NCBI GenBank assembly: GCA_027493545.1
Contig: JAOSKR010000003.1
Span: forward strand, 615,360-679,359
Length of the DNA stretch: 64,000 nucleotides
Source of the DNA: Roseovarius sp.
Lineage (GTDB): Bacteria; Pseudomonadota; Alphaproteobacteria; Rhodobacterales; Rhodobacteraceae
Direction: 5' to 3'
Part shown: piece by piece, positions 1 to 13,354 of the stretch
Layout of the letters: each line of letters opens with the position of its first letter
How positions within the stretch are numbered: the stretch's first letter is position 1
Translations under genes and position numbers: made by a program
The notes under the pieces: generated by a model
Seen by the model: only the letters and a program-made list of their open reading frames with translations
Database searches by the model: none
Told to the model about the DNA's origin: nothing

Positions 1-327
1 GCGCAGATCGCACGCCAGCACCATGCCCATGGCGCCGCCGGCCACCGTGCCGTTGAGCGCCGCGATGGTCAGCCCCGGCAGCCCGGCGATCGCCCCCGAG
101 AGCCGCTCCCAGAGCGGGCTGGTGGCGAGTCCGGCGCGCGCCGCCTCAAGATCGGCGCCGGCGGAAAAGACCCCGCCCGCCCCGGTCAGGATCAGCGCGC
201 GCGCCTCGGTGGCGACCTCGGCGATCCCGGCCAGGTCGGCCACCATCGCCTCGGTCAGCGAATTGGCCTTGTCCGGCCGGTCGATGGTCGCGGTCCAGAG
301 CCCGCCCTCCTTGTCGAGCCGGATCAT
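1..327 (-). CDS. enoyl-CoA hydratase/isomerase family protein (N-terminal part)
   Basis: Minus-strand gene entering from the left edge; only the first ~109 residues are present. The start is the ATG at 327. The protein opens MIRLDKEGGLWTATIDRP, continues with DKANSLTEAMV, and later shows the crotonase oxyanion-hole region LILTGAGGVFSAGADL and NGTVAGGAMGMVLACD, the classic pattern of crotonase-fold acyl-CoA hydratases. The ATG overlaps the stop of the upstream SDR gene (ATGA), so the two are translationally coupled. Substrate cannot be judged from the fragment; hydratase versus isomerase is undecided. Confidence 0.85.
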   Translation of the reverse strand, partial: MIRLDKEGGLWTATIDRPDKANSLTEAMVADLAGIAEVATEARALILTGAGGVFSAGADLEAARAGLATSPLWERLSGAIAGLPGLTIAALNGTVAGGAMGMVLACDLR

Positions 328-1085
328 GCCAGCCCTGCCCGGGCGCGGATCGCCGCGTCGCGCAGGCTGATCTCGGTACCGATGAACTCGTCGGCATCGG
401 GCGTGCACATCCACAAAAGCGCCCGCGCCGGCCATTCGGGGGGAATGTGGTCCTCCCAGTCGAGTTGCGAGACCGGGTTGACGCCGCTCGCCTTGATGGT
501 GCGCTGCATCTCGGTGGCCACGGTGCCCGGGCTGAGCCCCATCGCCCGGATGCCGTGCGCGCGCCCCTCCAGATCGGCCGCGCGGGTCAGCATCGCCGCG
601 CCCGCCTTGGAGGCGCAATATGCGCTCCAGCCCTCGAGCGGGGCATGCGCGGCGCCTGAGCTCACGGTCAGCACGGTGCCCCCGCCGGCGGCCTTCATCA
701 CCGGCAGCGCGGCGCGCATGCCGTGAAAGACGCCCTTGAGGTTGACGTCGATGGCCTTGCCCCAGCTTTCGGGATCGGCGGCGTCGATCGGCGAGATGGG
801 TTCGATCACCCCGGCATTGCCGATCAGCACGTCGAGCCCGCCGAACGCGGTGCGACAGGCCTCGACCGCCGCCGCCACCTCCCGGTAGCGGCCGACGTCG
901 CAGGGGATGGCGACGGCATCCCGGCCGATCTCGCCGGCGAGCGCCGCGATGGCCTCGCCGTTGCGGGCGGCAAGCGCCACCCTTGCCCCGGCCGCCGCGA
1001 ACGCGCGCGCCGCCGCCGCGCCGATCCCGCGGCTGGCGCCGGTGATCAGCACCGCCTTGCCTGTCACCGATTGGGTCATGGTCAT
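324..1085 (-). CDS. short-chain dehydrogenase/reductase (SDR)
   Basis: About 253 aa, classical SDR length. NAD(P)-binding TGASRGIG lies near residue 17, the structural NAG motif (IGNAGV) around residue 90, and the catalytic tyrosine/lysine in YCASK with its serine in VSSGAA. The start is taken as ATG 1085 (MTMTQSVTGKAVLITG); ATG 1079 is an equally possible start two codons in. The stop overlaps the crotonase-family start, so both probably belong to one acyl-CoA or 3-oxoacid pathway operon. The exact substrate is not visible. The divergent neighbour is the DUF2125 gene. Confidence 0.88.
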   Translation of the reverse strand: MTMTQSVTGKAVLITGASRGIGAAAARAFAAAGARVALAARNGEAIAALAGEIGRDAVAIPCDVGRYREVAAAVEACRTAFGGLDVLIGNAGVIEPISPIDAADPESWGKAIDVNLKGVFHGMRAALPVMKAAGGGTVLTVSSGAAHAPLEGWSAYCASKAGAAMLTRAADLEGRAHGIRAMGLSPGTVATEMQRTIKASGVNPVSQLDWEDHIPPEWPARALLWMCTPDADEFIGTEISLRDAAIRARAGLA

Positions 1086-1208
1086 GTCGTCCTTTCCCTT
1101 CCTTGCCGGCGCCATACTCGCGACCATGACACAAAAGGCAAGTATCGCTTGACCCGTCCGGTGCTTGAGCGGAAGCTGGGACGCAAATTCGAAACAGAAG
1201 GGTTGAAC

Positions 1209-2744
1209 ATGGCATTTCCCCAAAAGCGCGTCGCCGCGGCAGCGGCGCTCTGCGGCTTTCTCGGCGCGTCCGCGGCCGTGGCCGATGTCACCGCCGAACA
1301 GGTCTGGGCCGACTGGCGCGACTACATCGCCGGTGCCGGCTATGAGGTGGATGCGGTCGAGACGCGCTCGGGCGACCGGCTGACCGTGAGCGGGACGGTG
1401 ATGTCGTTCGTCATCCCCGAGGAGGACAGTACCGTCACCCTGAGCATGGGCGACATGGTCTTTGTCGACCGGGGCGACGGCACCGTGGCGATCGAAATTC
1501 CCCCGAACCTGCCGATCGGGATCATGGTCTCGGGCCCCGAGGGCGATCAGGCCGATATCGGGCTCAACTACGCCACGCGCGGGCTTTCGGTGATCGTCGC
1601 CGGCAATCCCGGCGACATGAGCTATACCTACTCCGCCGCCAACCTGACGATGACGCTGGAAAGCCTCATGGTCGAGGGTGAAGAGGTCGACATGGCCACC
1701 TTCGGCACCGCAAGGTTCGAAATCGCCGACATCGCCGGTTCGACCCAGATGGTGGTGGACGAATTGCGCCGGGCGACGCAGAAGGTCACCACCGGGGCGC
1801 TGAGCTATCTGGTCGATTTCAAGGATCCTGAGGGCGGCGACGGCCGCCTGGTCGTCAAGGGTGGTGCCGACGCGATGGATTTCCGCGGCACCGTCAGCCT
1901 GCCGCACGAGATGGACGCGAGCGACATGGCGCGGATGCTCATGGACGGCTTCGCCTTCGACGGCAAGTTCTCGATCGACAACAGCACCACCGACTTCAAT
2001 TTCCGGGACGGCGACGAGATGGCGCAGGGCAAGAGCCGCTCGGCCAGCACCGGGGTGCGCATGGCGATGGGCAGGGATGGCCTCGTCTATGCACTCAACT
2101 CGGCGGATGTCGAGATGACGATGGCCGGCGGGGATCTGCCGTTTCCGATCGACGTCGCGATGGCCGAGACCGCGCTCGAGGCGACCATGCCGCTGATGTC
2201 GGGCGAGGCGCCGCAGGGCTTTGATCTCGGCCTGACGCTGGGCGATTTCAGCATGTCCGACATGCTCTGGGGCATTTTCGATCCCGCCGGGCAATTGCCG
2301 CGCGATCCCGCCACCGTGGCCATCAATCTGTCGGGCACGGTACGTCTGCTGACCGATCTGCTCGATCCCGCGCAGATGGAGGCGATCGACAAGGGTGAGG
2401 CCGTGCCGGGCGAGATAGAGTCGCTCGAGATCAACGGCCTGACGCTGCGCGTGGCCGGCGCGGAGCTGACCGGCAAGGGCGCCTTCACCTTCAATAACGA
2501 CGATCTGGAGACCTACGAGGGGATGCCCGCGCCCGAAGGCGCGGTGAACCTGACGCTGGTGGGCGGAAACGCGCTTCTCGACAAGCTGGTTGAGATGGGG
2601 CTGGTGCCCGAGGACGAGGCCGGCGGCATGCGCATGATGATGGGGCTCTTTGCCGTCCCGGGCGATGGCGAGGACACGCTGAATTCGAAGATCGAGGTCA
2701 AGGGCAACGGCCAGATTCTCGCCAACGGTCAGCGCATCAAGTAG
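1209..2744 (+). CDS. DUF2125-type secreted protein of unknown function
   Basis: 511 aa. The N-terminus MAFPQKRVAAAAALCGFLG followed by ASAAVADV is a clear Sec signal peptide with an AxA cleavage site. The mature part is a long series of beta-rich repeats (alternating 'T-x-S-G', 'MTMAGGDLPF' and 'GEIESLEINGLTLRVAG' segments) and no catalytic motif, as in the DUF2125 family of alphaproteobacteria. It is expected to be periplasmic or outer-membrane associated. The start at ATG 1209 gives the signal peptide directly. Codon use matches its neighbours. Family assignment rests on overall pattern recognition; function is unknown. Confidence 0.75.
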   Translation: MAFPQKRVAAAAALCGFLGASAAVADVTAEQVWADWRDYIAGAGYEVDAVETRSGDRLTVSGTVMSFVIPEEDSTVTLSMGDMVFVDRGDGTVAIEIPPNLPIGIMVSGPEGDQADIGLNYATRGLSVIVAGNPGDMSYTYSAANLTMTLESLMVEGEEVDMATFGTARFEIADIAGSTQMVVDELRRATQKVTTGALSYLVDFKDPEGGDGRLVVKGGADAMDFRGTVSLPHEMDASDMARMLMDGFAFDGKFSIDNSTTDFNFRDGDEMAQGKSRSASTGVRMAMGRDGLVYALNSADVEMTMAGGDLPFPIDVAMAETALEATMPLMSGEAPQGFDLGLTLGDFSMSDMLWGIFDPAGQLPRDPATVAINLSGTVRLLTDLLDPAQMEAIDKGEAVPGEIESLEINGLTLRVAGAELTGKGAFTFNNDDLETYEGMPAPEGAVNLTLVGGNALLDKLVEMGLVPEDEAGGMRMMMGLFAVPGDGEDTLNSKIEVKGNGQILANGQRIK

Positions 2745-2753
2745 ATCGCGGAC

Positions 2754-2802
2754 GGGGCGGAATCGCCCCTGCCGGGCCGCGCGGCGCCACCCGCGCGGCC
2801 TT
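2754..2802 (+). terminator. tandem hairpins after the DUF2125 gene
   Basis: A 6-bp hairpin (2754-2759 with 2764-2769) is followed by a perfect 10-bp GC stem (2775-2784 with 2791-2800, loop CGCCAC). Only two T follow, so this is a structured 3' end rather than a textbook intrinsic terminator. Confidence 0.45.
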
Positions 2803-2855
2803 GCGCTTTGCCCGCTTGAGGTCTAGCTCAGACGCTCAGGCACGAAAGGCAGGCC

Positions 2856-4203
2856 ATGAGCGAACCCCTCGATACCATCACTGACGCGCTGATCGCGACC
2901 GCGCTTGCGGCAGGCGCGGGAGCGGCCGACGTGCTGGCCGTCGAGGGCCGGGCGCTCAGCGTCGGGGTGCGCGGCGGTGCGCTTGAAGAGGCCGAGCGCG
3001 CCGAGGGGACCGAGATCGGCTTGCGGGTGCTGATCGGCGGGCGGCAGGCTTGCGTCGCGACGTCCGGACATGCGGCCCGCCGCCATCGCGGCACTGGCCG
3101 AGCGCGCGGTGGCGATGGCGCGCGAGGCGCCCGAGGACCCTCATGCCGGCCTTGCCGAGCCCGGCCAGACCGGGGCCGGTTGCGATCCCGCGGCGCTGGA
3201 ACTGGCCGATCCCGCGCCCGAGCCCGCCCCCTCCGACCTGCAGGAGGCGGCGCTCGCGGCCGAGGCGGCGGCGCTGGCCGTCGCCGGCGTCACTCAGGTG
3301 CAGTCGGCCCGCGCCGCCTGGTCGCGCCGCACCATCCGCATGGCCGCCAGCAACGGCTTTTCCGGCACGCTTTCGCGCACCGACAGCGCGCTTTCCTGCA
3401 CCGCCATCGCCGGCAGCGGTACCGCCATGCAGCGCGACAGCGACGGCGATGGCCGCATCTTCCGCGCCGATCTGCGCGACCCGCGCGAGATCGGACAGCG
3501 AGCGGGGGAACGCGCGGTGGCGATGCTGGGCGCGCGCAAGCCGCCCACCGGCGCCTTTCCGGTGCTCTTCGACGAGCGCGTGGCCGCAACCCTCATCGGC
3601 CATCTGCTGGCCGCCGCCAACGGCGCGGCGGTGGCGCGCGGCGCCTCGTGGCTGCGGGATCGGCTGGGCGAGCCGGTGCTGCCCGACACGCTCAGCCTGA
3701 TCGAGGATCCGCACCGCCCGCGCGCCGCCGCCTCGCGCCCGTTCGATGCCGAGGGGCTGCCGACGCGGGCGCGCGCGCTCATTGATGGCGGCGTGCTCAC
3801 CGGCTGGCTGCTCGATCTCGCCTCCGCCCGGCAACTCGGGCTCGCGCCCACCGCCAACGCCCGGCGCGGGCCTTCGGCCCCGCCCAGCCCGGCGGCATGG
3901 AACGTGGCGCTGAGCCAGGGTGCGCAGAGCCGCGAGGATCTGCTGCGCGAGATGGGCACCGGGCTCCTGGTCACGTCGCTCATCGGCTCGACCATCAACC
4001 CCAACACCGGCGATTATTCGCGCGGCGCGGCGGGTTTCTGGGTCGAACGGGGCGAAATCGCCTACCCGGTCCAGGAATGCACCATCGCAGGCAGCCTGCC
4101 GCGGATGCTGCGCGCGATGACGCCGGCCAACGACGCCAGGCCCTGGCTCAGCCGGGTGGTGCCGTCGCTGCTGGTCGAGGGGCTGACCCTTGCCGGTGAC
4201 TGA
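2856..4203 (+). CDS. pmbA: PmbA/TldE-type metalloprotease subunit (frame broken by one indel)
   Basis: TldD/PmbA family, the non-catalytic-looking partner of TldD in peptide maturation and degradation. The first frame (MSEPLDTITDALIATAL...) runs to about 3060. An extra G in 'tccggacatg' (3063-3065) shifts the frame, and the protein continues from DMRPAAIAALAERAV to the end at 4203. The C-terminal family signature is intact: STINPNTGDYSRGAAGFWV, then GEIAYPVQECTIAGSL. The corrected length is about 448 aa, normal for PmbA. No HExxxH zinc motif is seen, as expected for PmbA rather than TldD. It overlaps the next gene by 14 nt, implying coupling. Confidence 0.85.
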
Positions 4204-4973
4204 CCTCGCGCTGCTGGTCGAGGCGGCGCGCGCCGCCGGCGAGGTGGCGCTGAGCTATGATCAGAGCACCGTGAAATACTGGGACAAGCCCGGCGGGCTC
4301 GGCCCGGTGAGCGAGGCCGACCTGTCGGTGAACGCGACGCTCGAGCGGGTGTTGCGCGCGGCCCGGCCGGATTACGGCTGGCTCTCCGAAGAGAGCGAGG
4401 ACACCCCCGAGCGCCTTGCCGCCGACCGGGTCTTCATCCTCGATCCGATCGACGGCACCCGCAGCTTCATCGAAGGGTCGCGCCACTGGGCCCATTCCAT
4501 CGCCGTGGCCGAGGGTGGCACCGTCACCGCGGCAGTGGTGTTCCTGCCCGAGCCCGACAAGCTCTATGCCGCCGCTTCGGGGCAGGGGGCGACGCTCAAC
4601 GGCCGTGCGCTCCGCGTCAGCGCGCGCAGCGACCTCACCGGTGCCTCGGTGGTGTCGGCCAAGCCGGCCTTCGCGCCGCGGAACTGGCGCGCGGCGGTGC
4701 CGCAGGTCGACCGGGTCTTCCGGCCCTCGCTCGCCTACCGGCTCAGCATCTGGGGTGCCCGAGGTTGCGAGCGCGGTCTCGCGCTGGGACGCTGCGGCGG
4801 TGCTGGGAATGGGACGCGGCGGGGGAACTGATCCTGCGCGAGGCCGGCGCGGGTGACCTCCGAACCGCCGCGGCGGCCGCTTGCGCTTCAACAATCCCGA
4901 GCCGCTGGTCGAGGGCGTCGTGGCCGCCAACCCGGTGCTTCATGCCCGCCTCACCGCGGCACTGGCGCCCTGA
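4190..4973 (+). CDS. inositol monophosphatase family protein, CysQ-like (frameshifted at the 3' end)
   Basis: Mg-dependent phosphatase family. The metal-binding signature is plain: WLSEESED then VFILDPIDGTRSFIEG. The start is TTG 4190 (PVTDLALLVEAARAAGE), inside the end of pmbA; GTG 4196 is the alternative. The frame is lost at about 4750-4860 by at least two indels, and the expected second metal motif (WDxAAGxL) appears only in pieces. The C-terminus is recovered in another frame as LRFNNPEPLVEGVVAANPVL ending at TGA 4971-4973. Expected product ~260 aa. Substrate could be inositol phosphate or 3'-phosphoadenosine 5'-phosphate; the family alone does not decide. Confidence 0.8.
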
Positions 4974-5039
4974 GCCGCCGGGCTTGTCATTTCATCTTGC
5001 CGCAACTATTCCAGCTGAGGTTTCTGAGAGTATGCTAAC

Positions 5040-5507
5040 CCATGGCTAGAAAAATGCCTATCTGTTTCGGGGGGAATTTCGGAGGAAATTCGCATCTGCC
5101 CTCTTGCCCGACATCACCGCCGATCGGGGCGGTTCTGACGGGCTGAACCACAAGACGGGGCTGCGACTTCGGCCTTCTGCGCGGGCGATGGCCGAACTGG
5201 CGCAATTGCCCCTTCCGCGGCCAGGTGGAGCTGGACGAGAGTTACTCGGCCCGACCCGAGAGGGGAAGGCCGGGGCTCGGAAGGGCGCGGCGTGCGGGCA
5301 AGGTGCCGGTCTCGGCATCCTCGAAGGGGGGGATTGCAGATCGTGAAAACTGTTCGAAACAACCTTTTTGATCATCGAGGGTGAATTGTCGGCCGAGATT
5401 ACCAGGACGGTTACTACGACGGTGGTCGAGGGGGCCGACCACCACCGCATCAAAAGTATGAAGGGAAGGGGATTTCTGGAGAACGGCGCCATATCAACGG
5501 CATCGAG
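5040..5507 (+). mobile_element. degraded IS1595-family (ISXO2-like) transposase remnant
   Basis: No intact gene, but fragments in shifting frames match the IS1595 DDE transposase: VELDESY (first catalytic Asp, ~5228-5248), then GPTREGKAGARKGA, AGKVPV and GILEGG-like text (~5250-5340), DGYYD (~5408-5422), ADHHRI (~5436-5453) and finally RRHINGIE (5484-5507), the family hallmark before the catalytic Glu region. The zinc-ribbon part is missing or unrecognisable, and multiple stops and indels are present. No terminal inverted repeats were found. The last codons run in frame into the EamA gene. Confidence 0.65.
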
Positions 5508-5534
5508 CCCGAAAATCTGACCGGCGCGTTGCTG

Positions 5535-6411
5535 ATGATGGCCTCGATGGCGGCCTTCACGTTCAACGACGCCATGATGAAGGCGATGGCCGGCGAGGTG
5601 CCGCTCTTCCAGTTGCTCTTTCTGCGCGGCGTGCTGACCACGATCGCGGTGGCGGCGATCGCGGTGCGCCCGGGGCGCTGCGCGCGCGTCCGCCCGGCGC
5701 GACTGGCGGCTGATCGGCTGGCGCGCCGTGGCCGAGACCGGCGCGGCCTATTTCTTTCTCACCGCGCTTTTTCACATGCCGCTGGCCAATGTCACCGCGA
5801 TCCTGCAGACACTGCCGCTCACCATCACCCTGGCGGCGTGGCTGTTTCTGGGCGAGTCCGTGGGCTGGCGGCGGCTGGCGGCGATCGCCCTGGGCTTTGC
5901 CGGCGTGCTTCTGATCGTCCGCCCGGGCACGGCGGATTTCAACGCCTTTTCGATCTACGCGCTGGTGGCGGTGGGGTTCGTCACCCTGCGCGACCTTGTT
6001 ACCCGGCGGCTGTCGGGCGCGACGCCGTCGATGCTGGTGACGCTGGTCACCTCGGCCGCGGTCATGGTCGCCTTCGGGCTCGCGGGCCTCGCCGACGACT
6101 GGGTCGCAATGACCGGCCGCGAGATCGCGCTGACGGCGGGGGCCGCGCTGATGATCATCGGCGGCTATCTCTTTTCCATCATGGCCATGCGGGTGGGCGA
6201 TGTCGGTGTGGTCGCGCCGTTTCGCTATACCGGTCTCATCTGGGCCCTGGTGCTGGGCTGGGCGGTCTTCGGCGAGTGGCCGGAGGAATTGACGCTTCTC
6301 GGCGCGGCGATCGTCGCCGGCAGCGGGCTTTTCACCTTCTGGCGCGAATCCCGGCTGTCGCGGGCCGCGCGCATCGCGCGGTCCCGCCGCGTGCGCCCGC
6401 GCGGAATGTGA
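5535..6411 (+). CDS. EamA/DMT-family transporter, 5' end replaced by the IS remnant (one frameshift)
   Basis: Drug/metabolite-type exporter with ten predicted membrane segments. The N-terminal text GALLMMASMAAFTFNDAMMK is the usual opening of this subfamily, but the native start codon is gone: the frame continues upstream into IS1595 sequence (HINGIE then PENLTGALL). ATG 5535 is the first in-frame ATG; TTG 5529 is also possible. An indel around 5675-5700 shifts the frame, and the rest (DWRLIGWRAVAETGAAYFFL ... to 6411) includes the second EamA repeat and a basic tail. Substrate unknown. It may be a damaged gene, unlike the other frameshifted genes here. Confidence 0.75.
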
Positions 6412-6515
6412 GGCATGCCGGGGCGTGCGCGCGGGCGCACGGCCCTGAGCGCTCGAGTGCACGGGGGCGGGGCACGGGGGACCGTCCCGGACCATGCAAA
6501 TCCGCCTCACGGCTG
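6412..6515. other. intergenic, upstream part of the str leader
   Basis: GC-rich stretch after the EamA gene (short palindromic GC runs around 6420-6480). No coding or RNA signal was recognised before the promoter at 6516. Confidence 0.4.
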
Positions 6516-6545
6516 TTGACATCGATTCCGGTTTCGGCATATACG
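6516..6545 (+). promoter_or_regulatory. sigma-70 promoter of the rpsL (str) operon
   Basis: A perfect -35 TTGACA (6516-6521) and a -10 read as TATACG (6540-6545, 18-nt spacer) or ATATAC (6539-6544, 17-nt spacer). It is the best promoter match in the window and lies 240 nt upstream of rpsL. The long untranslated leader (6555-6788) contains no reading frame I can support. Confidence 0.75.
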
Positions 6546-6788
6546 CCGCCCATCCCGGCCGAAGGGCTTGTCCCTGCGGGCCGATATCAGAACTGTAGTG
6601 GTCACGATCCGGGCCAGTGCGCGCCCCGATCCTCTGGAAGCCCACCGCGTCGTACCGGCAGGTAGCAGGGTACGGATGCGGTTGTTCCGTTTTGCGGACG
6701 CGCAAGACGCGCCAGAGTCGAAGAAACCCGCGCGGGGGATGCGCGCCCCGGGCAGACACATGTGTTGAGAAATGGGGAACAAGACCCG

Positions 6789-7160
<372 letters not shown>

Positions 7161-7166
7161 GTTTCG

Positions 7167-7230
7167 ACCCGCCCCGGACCCGATCCGGGGCCTCGTCAGA
7201 TCGAGAGGTTCCGGGGCAAGCCCGGGACAT
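7167..7230. repeat. family A palindromic repeat, short diverged copy
   Basis: Two hairpins (CCCCGGA 7172-7178 with TCCGGGG 7184-7190; CCGGG/CCCGG at 7211-7225) joined by 'cctcg...aggttcc'. Same architecture as the 112-bp elements at 22276 and 33964, in the orientation of the latter, but without the terminal GTCGCG repeats. Confidence 0.5.
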
Positions 7231-7258
7231 GTGAGAGAAAAGACCGAAGGAACGACAG

Positions 7259-7729
7259 ATGTCCCGCCGTCACGCCGCCGAAAAACGCGAGATCCTGCCC
7301 GACGCCAAGTATGGCGACCGGGTGCTGACCAAATTCATGAACAACCTGATGATCGACGGCAAGAAGTCGGTCGCGGAAACGATCGTCTACAACGCCCTTG
7401 AACGGGTCGAGCAGAAGGTCAAGCGCGCGCCCGTCGAGATCTTCCACGAGGCGCTCGACAACATCAAGCCCTCGGTCGAGGTGCGTTCGCGCCGGGTCGG
7501 CGGCGCCACCTACCAGGTGCCGGTCGAGGTCCGCCCCGAGCGCCGCGAGGCGCTGGCCATCCGCTGGCTGATCAACGCCAGCCGCGCGCGCAACGAGAAC
7601 ACGATGGAAGAGCGCCTCGCCGGCGAGCTGCTCGATGCCGTCAACACCCGCGGTTCGGCCGTCAAGAAGCGCGAAGACACCCACAAGATGGCGGAGGCCA
7701 ACAAGGCCTTCAGCCACTACCGCTGGTAA
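7259..7729 (+). CDS. rpsG: 30S ribosomal protein S7
   Basis: 156 aa, usual length. It opens [15 protein letters not shown] and shows the conserved [35 protein letters not shown] and [15 protein letters not shown] segments that contact the 3' major domain of 16S rRNA. A Shine-Dalgarno GAAGGA lies about ten bases before ATG 7259. It is followed 19 nt later by fusA. Confidence 0.98.
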   Translation: MSRRHAAEKREILPDAKYGDRVLTKFMNNLMIDGKKSVAETIVYNALERVEQKVKRAPVEIFHEALDNIKPSVEVRSRRVGGATYQVPVEVRPERREALAIRWLINASRARNENTMEERLAGELLDAVNTRGSAVKKREDTHKMAEANKAFSHYRW

Positions 7730-7748
7730 CCCCACAGAGGCATTTCCC

Positions 7749-9870
<2,122 letters not shown>

Positions 9871-9872
9871 CG

Positions 9873-9932
9873 GGATGCCGGGCGGAGCCCGGCCTGCCCA
9901 TCCCCCGCAAGCCGGGCTCCCGTCCGGCATCC
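9873..9932. repeat. long inverted repeat between fusA and tuf
   Basis: A ~21-base arm (9873-9893) is almost perfectly complementary to 9911-9932, with a 17-base loop. It fills the fusA-tuf gap apart from the tuf ribosome-binding site. No T tract follows, so read-through into tuf is expected; it may be an mRNA processing or stability hairpin. Confidence 0.6.
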
Positions 9933-9951
9933 GACAGACAAGGAGGCCATC

Positions 9952-11127
<1,176 letters not shown>

Positions 11128-11156
11128 CCGGGGAGCGCGGAGCGACAACGACTACG

Positions 11157-11181
11157 GGTTCCGGGCCCCGCGCCCGGAACC
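11157..11181 (+). promoter_or_regulatory. perfect 10-bp hairpin in the tuf-rpsJ spacer
   Basis: GGTTCCGGGC (11157-11166) pairs perfectly with GCCCGGAACC (11172-11181), loop CCCGC. A second palindrome (GGCCGGACATGCCGGCC, ~11219-11235) follows. No T run. The position, directly before rpsJ, is where S10 operons carry regulatory leaders; a regulatory role here is inference. Confidence 0.4.
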
Positions 11182-11274
11182 TCCCACGGCAACGCCCGGG
11201 GACAGGTTCGACGAGGGGGGCCGGACATGCCGGCCGTCCTCCTATCAACATCAATGCCGTGAAAGGCTAGAGAC

Positions 11275-11583
11275 ATGCAAAGCCAGAATATCCGCATCCG
11301 GCTGAAGGCGTTCGATTACCGGGTGCTGGATGCCAGCACGCGCGAGATCGTCAGCACCGCCAAGCGCACCGGGGCCGAGGTGCGCGGGCCGATTCCGCTG
11401 CCCAACAAGATCGAGAAGTTCACCGTTCTGCGCGGCCCCCACGTGAACAAGAAATCCCGCGACCAGTTCGAGATCCGCATTCACAAGCGGCTTCTCGATA
11501 TCGTCGATCCCACCCCGCAGACCGTGGACGCGCTGATGAAGCTCGACCTCGCCGCGGGCGTCGACGTGCAGATTTCGGTCTGA
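11275..11583 (+). CDS. rpsJ: 30S ribosomal protein S10
   Basis: 102 aa, full length. It starts [19 protein letters not shown] and has the conserved [12 protein letters not shown] and [15 protein letters not shown] segments, ending VDVQISV. In the cell it also serves as NusE in transcription antitermination (family knowledge). It opens the S10 part of the cluster, 13 nt before rplC. Confidence 0.98.
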   Translation: MQSQNIRIRLKAFDYRVLDASTREIVSTAKRTGAEVRGPIPLPNKIEKFTVLRGPHVNKKSRDQFEIRIHKRLLDIVDPTPQTVDALMKLDLAAGVDVQISV

Positions 11584-11596
11584 GGAGGGCATGGCA

Positions 11597-12427
11597 ATGT
11601 TGCGCTCTGGCGTCATCGCGAAAAAGGTCGGCATGACCCGGCTTTTCATGGAGGACGGCCGGCAGGTGCCGGTCACCGTCCTGCAACTCGACAATCTCCA
11701 GGTGGTGGCACAGCGCACCCCTGAGAACCACGGCTACGCGGCGGTCCAGCTCGGCACCGGCACGGCCAAGACAAAGCGCGTGAGCAAGGCCATGCGCGGT
11801 CATTTCGCGGCCGCCAAGGTCGCACCCAAGCGCAAGATCGCCGAGTTCCGCGTCGATCCCGAGAACCTCATCGCCGTGGGCGAGGAAATCACCGCCAACC
11901 ACTATTTCGAGGGCCAGTATGTCGACGTCTGCGGCACCTCGATCGGCAAGGGTTTTCAGGGCGGCATGAAGCGACACAACTTCGGCGGCCTGCGTGCCAG
12001 CCACGGCGTGTCGATCAGCCACCGCAGCCATGGCTCGACCGGGCAGTGCCAGGATCCGGGCCGGGTGTTCAAGGGCAAGAAGATGGCCGGCCACATGGGC
12101 GCGGCGCGGGTGACCACGCAGAACCTGCAGGTGGTGCGCACCGATGCCGAGCGCGGCCTGATCATGGTCAAGGGCGCGGTGCCGGGCGCCAGCGGCGGCT
12201 GGGTGACGATCAAGGACGCGGTCAAGAAGCCGTTTCCCGAAAACGCCATCCTGCCCGCGGCGCTGAAATCGGCGGCCGCGGAGGCCGCGAAGGCGGCCGA
12301 AGAGGCGGCGGCGCAGGCCGCGGCCGAGGAAGAGGCAACGGCGAAAGCCGCGGCCGAGGCCGAACAGGCCGCGCTCGATGCCGCCGATGCGGCGGCCGAG
12401 GCCGAGAAGAAGGACAGCGACGAATGA
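11597..12427 (+). CDS. rplC: 50S ribosomal protein L3 with long acidic/alanine tail
   Basis: The start is chosen at ATG 11597 ([17 protein letters not shown]) because AGGAGGG at 11583-11589 then sits 7 nt upstream; ATG 11591 would leave almost no spacing. The peptidyl-transferase loop region is conserved ([39 protein letters not shown]). After about residue 215 the protein has a ~60-residue Ala/Glu/Lys-rich extension (repeated [11 protein letters not shown]-type text), typical of Rhodobacterales L3. It overlaps rplD by 4 nt. Confidence 0.97.
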   Translation: MLRSGVIAKKVGMTRLFMEDGRQVPVTVLQLDNLQVVAQRTPENHGYAAVQLGTGTAKTKRVSKAMRGHFAAAKVAPKRKIAEFRVDPENLIAVGEEITANHYFEGQYVDVCGTSIGKGFQGGMKRHNFGGLRASHGVSISHRSHGSTGQCQDPGRVFKGKKMAGHMGAARVTTQNLQVVRTDAERGLIMVKGAVPGASGGWVTIKDAVKKPFPENAILPAALKSAAAEAAKAAEEAAAQAAAEEEATAKAAAEAEQAALDAADAAAEAEKKDSDE

Positions 12428-13056
12428 AACTCGACGTGATCAAACTCGACGGCGGCAAGGCCGGATCGGTCGAGCTGGGCGACGACATCTTCGGGCTCGA
12501 GCCACGCGCCGACATCCTGCACAGGGTGGTGCGCTGGCAGCGCAACAAGGCGATGGCCGGCACTCACAAGGTCAAGACCCGGTCCGAGACCAGCTATTCC
12601 AACAGGAAGATCTACCGCCAGAAGGGTACCGGCGGCGCCCGCCACGGCGACCGCAACGCGCCGATCTTCCGCAAGGGCGGCATCTACAGGGGGCCGACCC
12701 CGCGCAGCCATGCGCACGATCTGCCCAAGAAGGTGCGCGCGCTCGGCCTCAAACACGCGCTCTCGGCCAAGGCCCGCGCGGGCGAGCTGGTGATCATCGA
12801 GGCCGCCGACGGCGTGGCCAAGACCCGCGACCTGGCCCGCCAGATCGCCAATCTGGGCTGGAAGCGCGCGCTGATCATCGACGGGGCGGAGGTGAACGGC
12901 GATTTCGTCCGGGCCGCCGCCAACATCGAGGGTCTCGACGTGCTGCCGAGCATGGGTGCCAACGTCTACGACATCCTGCGCCGGGACACGCTGGTGCTGA
13001 CCCGCGCCGGGGTCGAGGCGCTGGAAGCCCGTTTGGGGAAAGGTGATCAGAAATGA
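12424..13056 (+). CDS. rplD: 50S ribosomal protein L4
   Basis: 210 aa. The start ATG 12424 overlaps the rplC stop (ATGA). The conserved loop lining the exit tunnel is visible: [40 protein letters not shown]. The C-terminal half has the Rossmann-like [16 protein letters not shown] region. The end overlaps rplW by 4 nt, continuing the tight S10-type coupling. Confidence 0.97.
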   Translation: MKLDVIKLDGGKAGSVELGDDIFGLEPRADILHRVVRWQRNKAMAGTHKVKTRSETSYSNRKIYRQKGTGGARHGDRNAPIFRKGGIYRGPTPRSHAHDLPKKVRALGLKHALSAKARAGELVIIEAADGVAKTRDLARQIANLGWKRALIIDGAEVNGDFVRAAANIEGLDVLPSMGANVYDILRRDTLVLTRAGVEALEARLGKGDQK

Positions 13057-13349
13057 GCGCGAAACCGGAACATTACGACGTGATCCGCCAGCCGGTCATC
13101 ACCGAAAAGGCGACCATGGCCTCGGATGCCGGCGCGGTGGTCTTCGAGGTGGCGATGGCGAGCTCCAAGCCGCAGATCAAGGAGGCGGTCGAGGCGCTCT
13201 TCGGGGTCAAGGTGAAGGCGGTCAACACCTCCATCACCAAGGGCAAGACCAAGCGGTTCCGCGGTCGCCCCGGCACCCGCAAGGACGTCAAGAAGGCCTA
13301 TGTGACCCTCGAAGAGGGCAATACCATTGACGTGACCACGGGGCTCTGA
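13053..13349 (+). CDS. rplW: 50S ribosomal protein L23
   Basis: 98 aa. [20 protein letters not shown], then [37 protein letters not shown] and [12 protein letters not shown] are all standard L23. It forms part of the tunnel-exit docking site for trigger factor and SRP. ATG 13053 overlaps the rplD stop. It is the last gene before the cluster is interrupted by a repeat, a terminator and an AT-richer insert. Confidence 0.97.
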   Translation: MSAKPEHYDVIRQPVITEKATMASDAGAVVFEVAMASSKPQIKEAVEALFGVKVKAVNTSITKGKTKRFRGRPGTRKDVKKAYVTLEEGNTIDVTTGL

Positions 13350-13354
13350 GGGAG

